NCBI RefSeq assembly: GCF_001905505.1
Contig: NZ_LIPG01000002.1
Location: forward strand, 372,001-436,000
Source of the DNA: Streptomyces sp. CB02058
Lineage (GTDB): Bacteria; Actinomycetota; Actinomycetes; Streptomycetales; Streptomycetaceae
DNA length: 64,000 bases
Reading direction: 5' to 3'
Numbering within the stretch: the first letter of the stretch is position 1; every line of letters begins with the position of its first letter. Positions 31,956 to 41,978 of the stretch are shown here, piece after piece. The translations under genes and the position numbers were made by a program. The notes beneath the pieces are model-generated. The model made no database searches. It saw only the letters and a program-made list of their open reading frames with translations, and was not told the origin of the DNA.

Positions 31956-33847
31956 CCGTCACACCGGGGACCACCCGCAAGCTGACCACCGCCCAGGCCC
32001 TGATCGCCTTCCTCGCCCGCCAGTACACCGAGCGCGACGGCAGGCGGCAGCGCCTCATCGGTGCCACCTGGGGCATCTTCGGCCACGGCAACGTCGCGGG
32101 CATCGGCCAGGCGCTCGTCGAGGCCGGGCCCGCCATGCCCTACTTCCAGGGGCGCAGCGAACAGGCCATGGTGCACGCCGCCGTCGGATACGCCCGCCAG
32201 TCCGGAAGGCTCTCCGCGCACGCCGTCACCACGTCCATCGGCCCCGGCGCCACCAACCTCGTCACCGGCGCCGCCCTCGCCACCGTCAACCACATCCCGG
32301 TGCTGCTCCTGCCCGGCGACACCTTCGCCGCGCGCCCCGCCGACCCGGTGCTCCAGCAGCTCGAAGTGCCGCACACGGGCGACGTGTCGGTCAACGACTG
32401 CCTGCGCCCCGTCTCCCGCTACTTCGACCGGATCACCCGCCCCGAGGCCCTGATCCCGGCCGCCCTTCAGGCCGCGCGCACCCTCGCCGACCCGGCCGCC
32501 ACGGGTGCCGTCACGCTCGCCCTGCCGCAGGACGTGCAGGCCGAGGCGTACGACTGGCCGGCCGAGTTCTTCGCGCCCCGCGTCTGGCACGTGCGCAGGC
32601 CGGCGCCCGATCCGTACGAACTGGAGGAGGCCGTACGGGCCGTGCGCACCGCGCGGCGCCCGCTGATCGTCGCGGGCGGCGGCGTCCACCACAGCGCGGC
32701 CGAGGAGACCCTCGCCGCGTTCGCCGCCTCGACCCGGATTCCCGTCGCCTCCACCCAGGCCGGCAAGGGCTCCCTGCGCCACGACCACCCCGCCGACGTC
32801 GGAGGCATCGGCCACACCGGCACCGCCACCGCCGACGCGCTCGCCCGCGAGGCGGACCTCGTGATCGGGATCGGTACCCGCTACACCGACTTCACCACGG
32901 CGTCCGGCACCCTCTTCGCCGACCCGGCGGTCCGCTTCCTCAACCTCAACATCACCGGGTTCGACGCCCACAAGCTCGCCGCGCTGCCCCTCGTCGCCGA
33001 CGCCCGCACGGCACTCGAAGCGCTCGGCGCGGCCCTCGACGCCCGGGGACACCGTGTCGACCCCGCCTACGAGAGCGAGTACACCGACGCCAAGGACCGC
33101 TGGGAGCGGCGCGTCGACGCCGCCTACGCCACCGAGGACCCGGATGCCCGCCCGACCCAGGCCCAGGTCCTCGGGCTGCTGGACGGGCTGGTCACCGAGG
33201 ACGACATCCTGATCAACGCGGCGGGTTCCCTCCCCGGCGACCTCCACAAGCTCTGGCGGGCCCGCTCCCCGCGTCAGTACCACGTCGAATACGGCTACTC
33301 CTGCATGGGATACGAGATCCCCGCGGCCCTCGGCGTGCAGCTCGCCGCGCCCGGCCGGCCCGTGTGGGCACTGGTGGGCGACGGCACGTATCTGATGAAC
33401 CCGACCGAGATCGTCACCGCCGTGCAGGAGGGCCTGCCCGTCAAGCTCGTCATCCTGCAGAACCACGGTTACGCGTCCATCGGCGGCCTCTCCGAGTCCG
33501 TCGGCGCCGAGCGCCTCGGCACCGCCTACCGCCACCGCACCCCGGACGGGGCGTTCACCGGCGCCCCGCTGCCCGTCGACCTCGCGGCCAACGCCGCCTC
33601 GCTCGGCATGAGGGTGCTGCGCGCCGGGTCGGTGGGGGAGCTGCGCCGGGCCCTCGCCGAGGCGCGCGCCGCCGACCGTCCCACTTGTGTCTACGTCGAG
33701 ACCGAAACGGCAGACACAGTGTCGGGGCCTCCTCCGGCACAGGCGTGGTGGGATGTTCCCGTAGCCGAAACCGCGACCCGTCCGTCGGCGGTCGAGGCCA
33801 GGAAAGAGTACGACCGGCAGATCGCAGCCCGACGCCGCCACCTGTGA
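31952..33847 (+). CDS. iolD: 3D-(3,5/4)-trihydroxycyclohexane-1,2-dione hydrolase
   Basis: A 631-residue thiamine-diphosphate enzyme that opens the inositol-derived diketone ring. The N-terminal ThDP pyrimidine domain has GIFGHGNVAGIGQAL and YFQGRSEQAMVHAAVGYARQ with the cofactor-activating Glu. The middle domain includes RRPLIVAGGGVHHS. The C-terminal domain carries the ThDP/Mg motif ALVGDGTYLMNPTEIVTAVQEGLPVKLVILQNHGYAS (GDG...N). The GTG start overlaps the iolB stop codon. The family length is about 620-640 residues. Confidence 0.96.
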   Translation: MTVTPGTTRKLTTAQALIAFLARQYTERDGRRQRLIGATWGIFGHGNVAGIGQALVEAGPAMPYFQGRSEQAMVHAAVGYARQSGRLSAHAVTTSIGPGATNLVTGAALATVNHIPVLLLPGDTFAARPADPVLQQLEVPHTGDVSVNDCLRPVSRYFDRITRPEALIPAALQAARTLADPAATGAVTLALPQDVQAEAYDWPAEFFAPRVWHVRRPAPDPYELEEAVRAVRTARRPLIVAGGGVHHSAAEETLAAFAASTRIPVASTQAGKGSLRHDHPADVGGIGHTGTATADALAREADLVIGIGTRYTDFTTASGTLFADPAVRFLNLNITGFDAHKLAALPLVADARTALEALGAALDARGHRVDPAYESEYTDAKDRWERRVDAAYATEDPDARPTQAQVLGLLDGLVTEDDILINAAGSLPGDLHKLWRARSPRQYHVEYGYSCMGYEIPAALGVQLAAPGRPVWALVGDGTYLMNPTEIVTAVQEGLPVKLVILQNHGYASIGGLSESVGAERLGTAYRHRTPDGAFTGAPLPVDLAANAASLGMRVLRAGSVGELRRALAEARAADRPTCVYVETETADTVSGPPPAQAWWDVPVAETATRPSAVEARKEYDRQIAARRRHL

Positions 33848-33859
33848 AGGAGCACTGTC

Positions 33860-35359
<1,500 letters not shown>

Positions 35360-35377
35360 CCTCCAGCAGCCCCCCCA

Positions 35378-35412
35378 CACGTCCGCCGCCCTCCCCCGGG
35401 GCGGCGGACGTG
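35378..35412 (+). terminator. Terminator hairpin after the iol operon
   Basis: A perfect 13-bp stem, CACGTCCGCCGCC pairing with GGCGGCGGACGTG, and a 9-nt loop, starting 18 bp after the mmsA stop codon. There is no T tract, as is common in Streptomyces. Confidence 0.75.
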
Positions 35413-35636
35413 CGACCGGCTCCGGCGGCGTCGGTCACACACCCCGGACATTGTCGAGGTCACGTCACTGAGTGATGCGGCTTCCGTACACCCCTGGGCT
35501 CCGGCAGCAAAGTTTGCCATCGTGATGTCCCGTCAGGGGGTGCAGGCAACCCCCGATGCACGGCAAGCATTCTGAGCCTGGTCGGCCCACTCGGGTCGTC
35601 GTGCCACACCGATGTGCCACAACAAACGGGGGAACC

Positions 35637-36731
35637 ATGTCACTTCGCAGTCGACTCTCGCGCCGCGCACGGATCACGCTCCTCGGTGTCACCGCCGGAA
35701 GCTTCGCGGCAGCAATCATCGTCGTACCGGCACTCGCCGACAGCGACACCTCGGAGCAGGCGACGGCCGCCGCCCGGCAGGCGGACTACGGGCCCGAGCC
35801 CGAGGCGGACAGCCCGCTCGTCACGCAGACCGGCGGGCTGTCGACCATGGCCACGGCCACGCTCTCGCCCGACACGATGATCAACCGGGCCCGCGTCTGG
35901 CTCACGGCGAACAACGGCGGCCCGGTGCCGTACAGCATGGAGCGCAACTGGAAGGACGGTTACCGCCAGGACTGCTCCGGCTTCGTCTCCATGACGCTCG
36001 GGCTGGGCAAGCCCGGCCTGAACACCGTCGGGCTGGCCGACTCGCGGAACGGCGTCACCAAGCGGCTCAGCGGCACGAGTCAGCTGAAGAAGGGTGACCT
36101 GCTGATCGACTACAGCACCGCGGACGGCGACTTCCGCCATGTGGTGATCTTCGAGAAGTGGGCCAACACGGCGCACAGCTCCTACTGGGCGTACGAGCAG
36201 CGCGGTACGTACGGCACGACCCACCGCAAGCTCACGTACGGGATCGGCAACGACAACTACGACCCCTTCCGCCCGGTCAAGCTGGGTGGCGGCAGTGGTG
36301 GCGGCGGGCAGGTCCCGTCCCCGGGCGTCTCCTGGCCGGTCCTCCAGAACGGCTCCAAGGGCGCGGACGTGCGGTCCGCCCAGCAACTGCTGACCGCGCA
36401 CGGCTACACGGTCTCCGCCGACGGCGTCTTCGGCCCGAACACCCGCTCCGCCGTGATCAAGTTCCAGAAGTCCCGGTCCCTGGCCGCCGACGGAGTCATC
36501 GGCCCGAACACCTGGTCCAAGCTGACCAAGGTGGTGAAGTCGGGCTCGTCCGGCCAGGCGGTGAAGGCCGCGCAGACACAGCTGAACGTCTACGGCTACG
36601 GCCTCGTGGTCGACGGCAGCTTCGGCACGAAGACGAAGGCCGCAGTGGTGGCCTTCCAGAAGAACCACAAGCTCCAGGTCGACGGCGTCGTCGGCCCGCA
36701 GACCTGGCGCTCCCTGCTCGGCAGCCGCTGA
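35637..36731 (+). CDS. Secreted peptidoglycan-binding cysteine hydrolase-like protein
   Basis: A 364-residue exported protein. The signal peptide (residues 1 to about 35) has an Arg-rich n-region (SRLSRRARITLLGVTAGSFAAAIIVVPALA). The middle (about 80-215) is NlpC/P60-like: RQDCSGFVSMTLGLG gives the catalytic Cys near 112, and DFRHVVIFEKW the His near 166. A Gly-rich linker leads to two peptidoglycan-binding type 1 repeats (LLTAHGYTVSADGVFGPNTRSAVIKFQ and LNVYGYGLVVDGSFGTKTKAAVVAFQ). It probably cleaves or remodels cell-wall peptides outside the cell. The ATG at 35637 follows a GGGGGAACC site. A 20-bp stem terminator follows the gene. Confidence 0.88.
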   Translation: MSLRSRLSRRARITLLGVTAGSFAAAIIVVPALADSDTSEQATAAARQADYGPEPEADSPLVTQTGGLSTMATATLSPDTMINRARVWLTANNGGPVPYSMERNWKDGYRQDCSGFVSMTLGLGKPGLNTVGLADSRNGVTKRLSGTSQLKKGDLLIDYSTADGDFRHVVIFEKWANTAHSSYWAYEQRGTYGTTHRKLTYGIGNDNYDPFRPVKLGGGSGGGGQVPSPGVSWPVLQNGSKGADVRSAQQLLTAHGYTVSADGVFGPNTRSAVIKFQKSRSLAADGVIGPNTWSKLTKVVKSGSSGQAVKAAQTQLNVYGYGLVVDGSFGTKTKAAVVAFQKNHKLQVDGVVGPQTWRSLLGSR

Positions 36732-36750
36732 CGCGAGCGGTCCGGCACCC

Positions 36751-36796
36751 GGCCGGCGGTTCCTTCCCCCCACGCAGGGGGAAGGGGCCGCCGGCC
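36751..36796 (+). terminator. Very long terminator-like hairpin (20-bp stem)
   Basis: Arms 36751-36770 and 36777-36796 pair over 20 bp with two G-U pairs around a 6-nt loop. It follows the cell-wall hydrolase gene by 20 bp and lacks a T tract. Confidence 0.75.
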
Positions 36797-36868
36797 CGTG
36801 CGTGCGGCCGCGGCAGCGCGCAGAAAAACCAGGTGCCGCGCTGCGCCCGGGTCCCGCACCCTGGGCGT

Positions 36869-37477
36869 ATGAACGACCAGCTCCAGCCGCCCCGTTACGA
36901 GATCCGCGCCCACCACACGGCCACCACGGTCACCGTCTACCAGGCCTACCGGCCCGCCATCGGCCTCCCGGCCGCCCGCGACGGCCGCTTCCCGTCCGCC
37001 TGGAAGCGCGACCGCATGACGTGGATCAAGCCGAGCTTCCTCTGGATGATGTACCGCTGCGGCTGGGGCGGGAAGGAGGGCCAGGAGACCGTGCTCGCCG
37101 TCGAGATCACCCGCGAGGGCTTCGCCTGGGCCCTGGAGAACGCCGAACTCTCCCACTACGTGAGGGGAGTGCACCCCGACCGCGCCGCCTGGCAGCGCGG
37201 GCTGCGCCACAGCCCGGCCCGCGTCCAGTGGGACCCGGAACGCGACCTCCGGCTGAACCCGCTCCCGCACCGCTCCCTCCAGCTGGGGCTGAGCGGCGAG
37301 GCGGCCCGGAGGTACGCGGACGAGTGGCTCGTCTCCGTACGCGATGTCACCCCGCTCGCGCACGAGATCCACGGGCTCGTCAGGGCCGGCGACCTGGACG
37401 GCGCGTCCCGGCTGCTCCCGGTGGAGGCCCCGCTCACGGACCTGGACGCGCCCCGGCCCGTGCCGGCCGGATCGTGA
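36869..37477 (+). CDS. DUF4291 family protein
   Basis: A 202-residue protein matching the DUF4291 pattern: YEIRAHHTATTVTVYQAYRPAIGLPA, RMTWIKPSFLWMMYRCGWG, QETVLAVEITREGFAWALE, and VQWDPERDLRLNPLPHRSLQLGL. The invariant aromatic and Arg residues look like an ADP-ribose or nucleotide-binding fold, but I know of no established activity. The ATG at 36869 is the only start that keeps the conserved N-terminus; the open frame upstream is not conserved-looking and crosses the hairpin. No Shine-Dalgarno is evident. Confidence 0.88.
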   Translation: MNDQLQPPRYEIRAHHTATTVTVYQAYRPAIGLPAARDGRFPSAWKRDRMTWIKPSFLWMMYRCGWGGKEGQETVLAVEITREGFAWALENAELSHYVRGVHPDRAAWQRGLRHSPARVQWDPERDLRLNPLPHRSLQLGLSGEAARRYADEWLVSVRDVTPLAHEIHGLVRAGDLDGASRLLPVEAPLTDLDAPRPVPAGS

Positions 37478-37547
37478 GCCCCGGGCCGTGAACCCCGGCC
37501 CGTGCCGGCCGGACCCACCACCGGCCGGACCGTGAACCGGCCCCCGG

Positions 37548-37988
37548 TCACGGCGCACCCCCGGCCGACTCGCTGTCGGCGGTGAACTCCCAGGCCAGCA
37601 TGGTGAAGTCGCCCTCGTCCGCCGCCCCCGCGGAGCGATAGGTGGCGAGCGCCGCCTCGTTGTCGCGGTCCACGCCCACCCACATGCCGTAGCAACCGCG
37701 CTCCCGGGCCTCGGCGGCCAGGGCCCCGGTCAGCGCACGCCCGATGCCCCGGCGGCGGTACGGCTCGTCGACGGAGAGTTCGTACAGGCACATCTCCGTG
37801 CCCTTGTCGGGGTGGAGCATCTCGATGCCCGAGACGAACCCGGCCGGGGCGTCGTCCACGTACGCGATCAGCATCAGATGGCCCCCCGCCGCGAGGAAAC
37901 GGGCCGCCCACTCCGGGCGTGGCAGGGCGTCGTAGAGGTGCGCGGCGCCGAGGAGCTCGGCCGTCGTGGTCGCGGCGCGGATGTCCAT
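37548..37988 (-). CDS. GNAT-family N-acetyltransferase
   Basis: A 146-residue single-domain GNAT. Acetyl-CoA-binding motif A is LYELSVDEPYRRRGIGRALTGALAAEARERGC, followed by MWVGVDRDNEAALATYRSAGA (motif B). An aminoglycoside 3-N-acetyltransferase-I-like layout (short, with GFVSGIEMLHPDKGTEMCLYEL) is suggested, but the substrate cannot be assigned. The ATG at 37988 is chosen by family length; GAAAGG lies upstream. It is divergent from the hydrolase-ABC fusion gene. Confidence 0.9.
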   Translation of the reverse strand: MDIRAATTTAELLGAAHLYDALPRPEWAARFLAAGGHLMLIAYVDDAPAGFVSGIEMLHPDKGTEMCLYELSVDEPYRRRGIGRALTGALAAEARERGCYGMWVGVDRDNEAALATYRSAGAADEGDFTMLAWEFTADSESAGGAP

Positions 37989-38106
37989 GAAGGGCCTTTC
38001 GCCGGGTGGGTGTACCGCGTCCGCAGTACGGGGCGGGGATCGTGTACCTCTTGGGGAGGCGGCGTACCTCACCCTGACGGCGCCGGGACCCCGGGTGCGA
38101 GCCCTT

Positions 38107-38112
38107 TAGGGT
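38107..38112 (+). promoter_or_regulatory. -10 box (TAGGGT) for a leaderless transcript
   Basis: TAGGGT ends 6 nt before the ATG at 38119, and there is no purine-rich ribosome site between them. Confidence 0.55.
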
Positions 38113-38118
38113 CGAGTC

Positions 38119-40971
38119 ATGGAGAAACCGACTTCCCGGTGGCGGCACCGGCTGCCCCGTACCCGAGGCCGGTGGGCCGCGGTCGTCGCCGCCCTCGCCG
38201 TGCTCGCGGGTGCGGGTACCTGGACCGCCGTCGCCGACGACAGTGTCCCTTCCGTGCAGCGGCACGACCGGATGATGAAGATGAACGGGGTGTCGGTCGA
38301 CACCTCGTACTTCACCTCCGGGGGTGCTCAGCGCAGGCCCGCCGTCCTCATCGGGCACGGCTTCGGCGGCAGCAAGGACGATGTGCGCGACCAGGCCGAG
38401 AAACTGGCCGCCGACGGGTACGCCGTCATGACCTGGTCGGCCCGTGGCTTCGGGAGGACCACCGGGGAGATCACGCTCAACGCCCCCGACGGCGAGGTCG
38501 AGGACGTGTCGGGGCTCATCGACTGGCTGGCCGGCCGGCCCGAGGTGCAGCTCGACGCGAAGGGCGACCCGCGCGTGGGTGTCACCGGTGCCTCCTACGG
38601 CGGCGCGGTGTCGCTGCTGGCCGCCGGTCATGACGACCGGGTCGACGCCATCGCCCCGGTGATCAGTTACTGGAACCTCGCCGACGCGCTCTTCCCGGAC
38701 GGGGTGTTCAAGAAGCTCTGGGCCGGGATCTTCGTCAGTTCCGGCGGCGGCTGCGAGAAGTTCCAGAAGCAGCTGTGCGAGATGTACGAGCGGGTCGCCG
38801 TCACCGGCAAGCCCGACGCGGCGGCGCGTGCGCTCCTGACGGAACGTTCCCCCGCCGCCGTCGCCGACCGCATCGACGTACCCGCGCTCATCGTCCAGGG
38901 CCAGAGCGACTCGCTCTTCCCGCTCGGCCAGGCCGATGCCATGGCCAAGGCGGTCGAGGCCAACGGCGCGCCCGTCTCCGTCGACTGGATCGCGGGCGGC
39001 CACGACGGAGGGGACGACGAGGGCGACCGCGTCGAGGGCCGGATCGGTGACTGGTTCGACCGGTATCTGAAGGAGGAGAAGGGCGCCGACACCGGCCCCG
39101 GCTTCCGGGTGACCAGGACCGGCGGGGTCGACTCCACCGACGGCGCGGCCCTGAAGCGCGGCGCTAGCAGCGACACCTACCCCGGACTCTCCAGCGGCAG
39201 CCGGAAGATCACCCTGACCGGTGCCGGACAGCCGCCCGCGACGGGCGGGGGACAGGACGCCCCGGCGGGCGGCGGCCAGGACCGGCCCGCCGACGGCCGG
39301 GACGGTGCCGCGGCCGGTGGTGGCGAACAGGGAAGCGGCGGGACCGGCGGACAGGACACCGGGGACACCGGTGGCGGACGCGAGGAGCTCACGGCCGGCG
39401 GCCGGGACGCGCCCTCCGGCGGCCTCACGCAGACCTTCAGCAACCCCGCCGGAGCCAACCCGCCCTCCATCTCAGCCGTCCCCGGCATCGGCGGCGGGCT
39501 CTCCCAGCTGTCCTCCCTCGGCGTCGGCCTCTCGCTCGACTTCCCCGGGCAGTACGCGCGCTTCGAGTCCGCCCCGCTGGACAGCGCCGTGCACGTCACC
39601 GGATCGCCCACCGTCCGTGTGAACGTGAAGGCGGACGAGGGCGACGCCGTCCTGTTCGGCAAGGTGTACGACGTATCGCCGGACGGGACGCAGCAGGTGC
39701 TGCCCTCCCAGCTCGTCTCCCCCTACCGGATCACCCCCGAGGAGCAGGGCAAGCCGGTCGAGCTCACCCTGCCCGCCATCGACCACGAGGTCGACGCGGG
39801 ACACCGGCTCCGCCTCGTCCTCTCCGCGACCGACCTCGGCTACGCCTCACCCGCGGAGCCCGCGACGTACACCGTCACCCTCGACGGACCGCTGGCGGTG
39901 CCCACCGCACCCGCCGTGAAGACCGCGGCCGCGTCCCTGCCCTGGTGGATCTGGGGGCTCCCGGCCGCCGCCGCCGTGATCGCCGCGGCGCTCCTGCTCA
40001 CCGCGCGCCGGCGCACGGCGACGCCCGCCCCGGACCCGGCGCTGACCGGCGTACCGCTCCAGATCACGGACCTGTCCAAGAAGTACGCCAAGTCCGCCGA
40101 CCGGTACGCGGTGCGCGACCTCGGCTTCCGGGTCGAGAAGGGGCAGGTCCTCGGCCTCCTCGGACCGAACGGCGCGGGCAAGACCACCACCCTGCGCATG
40201 CTGATGGGCCTGATCACCCCCGACGCCGGAGAGATCCGCGTCTTCGGGCACGCGATCCGGCCGGGCGCGCCCGTGCTGTCCCGCGTCGGGTCCTTCGTCG
40301 AGGGCGCCGGATTCCTCCCGCACCTCTCCGGCCGCTCCAACCTGGAGCTGTACTGGCAGGCCACCGGGCGGCCCGCCGAGGACGCCCACATCGACGAGGC
40401 CCTGGAGATCGCCGGACTCGGCGACGCACTCGCCCGCGCCGTGCGCACCTACTCCCAGGGCATGCGGCAGCGCCTCGCGATCGCGCAGGCCATGCTCGGC
40501 ATGCCGGACCTCCTCATCCTCGACGAACCGACCAACGGGCTGGACCCGCCCCAGATCCGCGAGATGCGGGACGTGATGATCCGGTACGCGGCCGGGGGCC
40601 GGACCGTGATCGTCTCCAGCCACCTCCTCTCCGAGGTCGAACAGTCCTGCACGCACCTGGTGGTCATGGACCGCGGACAGCTCGTCCAGGCCGGGCCGGT
40701 CGCCGAGATCACCGGCTCCGGGGACATGCTGCTCGTCACCACGGACGCCGAGGTCCCCGAGGCGCTCCTGGACAAGGTGGCCGCGCTCCCGGGCATCGGC
40801 TCCGCCGTCCGCACCGACGACGGCCGCGGGCTGCTGGTCCGTCTCGACGGTGCCACCGCGGCGCAGCTCGTCGCCGAACTGGTGCGCCTCGACGTGCCGG
40901 TGACGGGCGTCGGGCCGCACCGCCGCCTGGAGGACGCCTTCCTCACCCTCATCTCCCAAGGATCCGCATGA
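38119..40971 (+). CDS. Fusion of exported alpha/beta hydrolase (CocE/X-Pro peptidase-like) and ABC ATPase
   Basis: A 950-residue fusion. An N-terminal membrane anchor or signal (about residues 17-35) leads to an alpha/beta hydrolase: nucleophile elbow GVTGASYGGAVSLLA near 157, with FPLGQ and AGGHDGG as later acid/His candidates. Next are a Gly/Asp-rich low-complexity insert (about 375-440) and a beta-sandwich like the C-terminal domain of CocE/NonD. A transmembrane helix (LPWWIWGLPAAAAVIAAALLL, about 607-628) precedes a complete ABC ATPase: Walker A GPNGAGKTT near 683, signature YSQGMRQR near 778, Walker B LLILDEPTNGLDPP near 798. So the hydrolase lies outside and the ATPase inside. The next gene (ATGA overlap) is the matching permease. 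Confidence 0.9.
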   Translation: MEKPTSRWRHRLPRTRGRWAAVVAALAVLAGAGTWTAVADDSVPSVQRHDRMMKMNGVSVDTSYFTSGGAQRRPAVLIGHGFGGSKDDVRDQAEKLAADGYAVMTWSARGFGRTTGEITLNAPDGEVEDVSGLIDWLAGRPEVQLDAKGDPRVGVTGASYGGAVSLLAAGHDDRVDAIAPVISYWNLADALFPDGVFKKLWAGIFVSSGGGCEKFQKQLCEMYERVAVTGKPDAAARALLTERSPAAVADRIDVPALIVQGQSDSLFPLGQADAMAKAVEANGAPVSVDWIAGGHDGGDDEGDRVEGRIGDWFDRYLKEEKGADTGPGFRVTRTGGVDSTDGAALKRGASSDTYPGLSSGSRKITLTGAGQPPATGGGQDAPAGGGQDRPADGRDGAAAGGGEQGSGGTGGQDTGDTGGGREELTAGGRDAPSGGLTQTFSNPAGANPPSISAVPGIGGGLSQLSSLGVGLSLDFPGQYARFESAPLDSAVHVTGSPTVRVNVKADEGDAVLFGKVYDVSPDGTQQVLPSQLVSPYRITPEEQGKPVELTLPAIDHEVDAGHRLRLVLSATDLGYASPAEPATYTVTLDGPLAVPTAPAVKTAAASLPWWIWGLPAAAAVIAAALLLTARRRTATPAPDPALTGVPLQITDLSKKYAKSADRYAVRDLGFRVEKGQVLGLLGPNGAGKTTTLRMLMGLITPDAGEIRVFGHAIRPGAPVLSRVGSFVEGAGFLPHLSGRSNLELYWQATGRPAEDAHIDEALEIAGLGDALARAVRTYSQGMRQRLAIAQAMLGMPDLLILDEPTNGLDPPQIREMRDVMIRYAAGGRTVIVSSHLLSEVEQSCTHLVVMDRGQLVQAGPVAEITGSGDMLLVTTDAEVPEALLDKVAALPGIGSAVRTDDGRGLLVRLDGATAAQLVAELVRLDVPVTGVGPHRRLEDAFLTLISQGSA

Positions 40972-41852
40972 GCTCCGCACCAGAGATCCAGGCACTGGCC
41001 GAAGCCCCCGGCTACCACGCCCGCCGCACCCTGCCGCTGCGCGTGGAGGCCATGAGGCAGCTGCGCAGGCGCCGCACCCTGCTCATGGGCGGGGTGCTGG
41101 CGGCGCTGCCGTTCATCCTGATCATCGCCTTCGCGATCGGCGGCACGCCGGGCGGCGAGGGCGGCGGCGGGGGCGGCTCGCGGATCAACCTCATGGACGT
41201 GGCGACGGAGTCGGCGGCGAACTTCGCCGCGACCTGCCTCTTCGTCTCCGCCGGCTTCCTGCTCGTGGTGCCGGTCGCCCTGTTCTGCGGGGACACCGTC
41301 GCCTCCGAGGCCAGCTGGTCGTCGCTGCGTTATCTGCTGGCGGCGCCGGTGCCCCGGGCCAGGCTGCTGTGGAGCAAGCTCGTCGTGGCGCTCGGCTTCA
41401 GCCTGGCCGCGATGGTGCTGCTTCCGGTCGTCGCGCTGGCCGCGGGAGCCGCGGCGTACGGCTGGGGGCCGCTGAAGCTGCCCACCGGCGGCGCGCTCTC
41501 CACCTCGGACACCGTGCCGCGCCTCGCGCTCGTGGTCGCCTTCGTCTTCGTCTCCCAGCTCGTCACCGCGGGACTGGCGTTCTGGCTGTCCACCAAGACG
41601 GACGCCCCGCTCGGCGCGGTGGGCGGCGCGGTAGGCCTGACGATCGTCGGCAATGTCCTGGACGCGGTGACCGCGCTCGGATCATGGCGCGAATTCCTCC
41701 CCGCGCACTGGCAGTTCGCCTGGGCCGACGCACTGCAGCCCGATCTCGAATGGGGCGGGATGGCCAAGGGCGCGGCGGTATCGGTGACCTATGCCCTGAT
41801 CCTGTTCGCCCTCGCCTTCCGGGGGTTCAGTCGTAAGGACATCGTGTCCTGA
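40968..41852 (+). CDS. ABC-2-type transporter permease
   Basis: A 294-residue membrane protein with about six helices: residues around 38-58 (LLMGGVLAALPFILIIAFAIG), a Gly-rich extracytoplasmic loop, NFAATCLFVSAGFLLVVPVALFCG, the conserved cytoplasmic segment EASWSSLRYLLAAPVPRARLLWSKLV, and four more. This is the layout of ABC-2/DrrB-type exporters. Its ATG overlaps the stop codon of the hydrolase-ATPase fusion, so the two proteins form one transporter. The cargo is unknown. Confidence 0.92.
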   Translation: MSSAPEIQALAEAPGYHARRTLPLRVEAMRQLRRRRTLLMGGVLAALPFILIIAFAIGGTPGGEGGGGGGSRINLMDVATESAANFAATCLFVSAGFLLVVPVALFCGDTVASEASWSSLRYLLAAPVPRARLLWSKLVVALGFSLAAMVLLPVVALAAGAAAYGWGPLKLPTGGALSTSDTVPRLALVVAFVFVSQLVTAGLAFWLSTKTDAPLGAVGGAVGLTIVGNVLDAVTALGSWREFLPAHWQFAWADALQPDLEWGGMAKGAAVSVTYALILFALAFRGFSRKDIVS

Positions 41853-41978
41853 AGCTGATGTTCCGCAGTCCCACCCGCCGCCGTTGCCGCTTCGAGACGG
41901 TTCCGCAACGCTTCTGACGACTCCGCACGGGCGCCCCGCACGTCACATTCACAGATGTCCACGACGTGGGGGGTAACG

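Noticed and set aside
35413..35636. A riboswitch (for example the c-di-AMP type) before the secreted peptidoglycan hydrolase
   Set aside because: Such leaders occur before cell-wall hydrolases, but I could not align the conserved core; only a GGGGG/CCCCC hairpin near 35536-35554 is visible.
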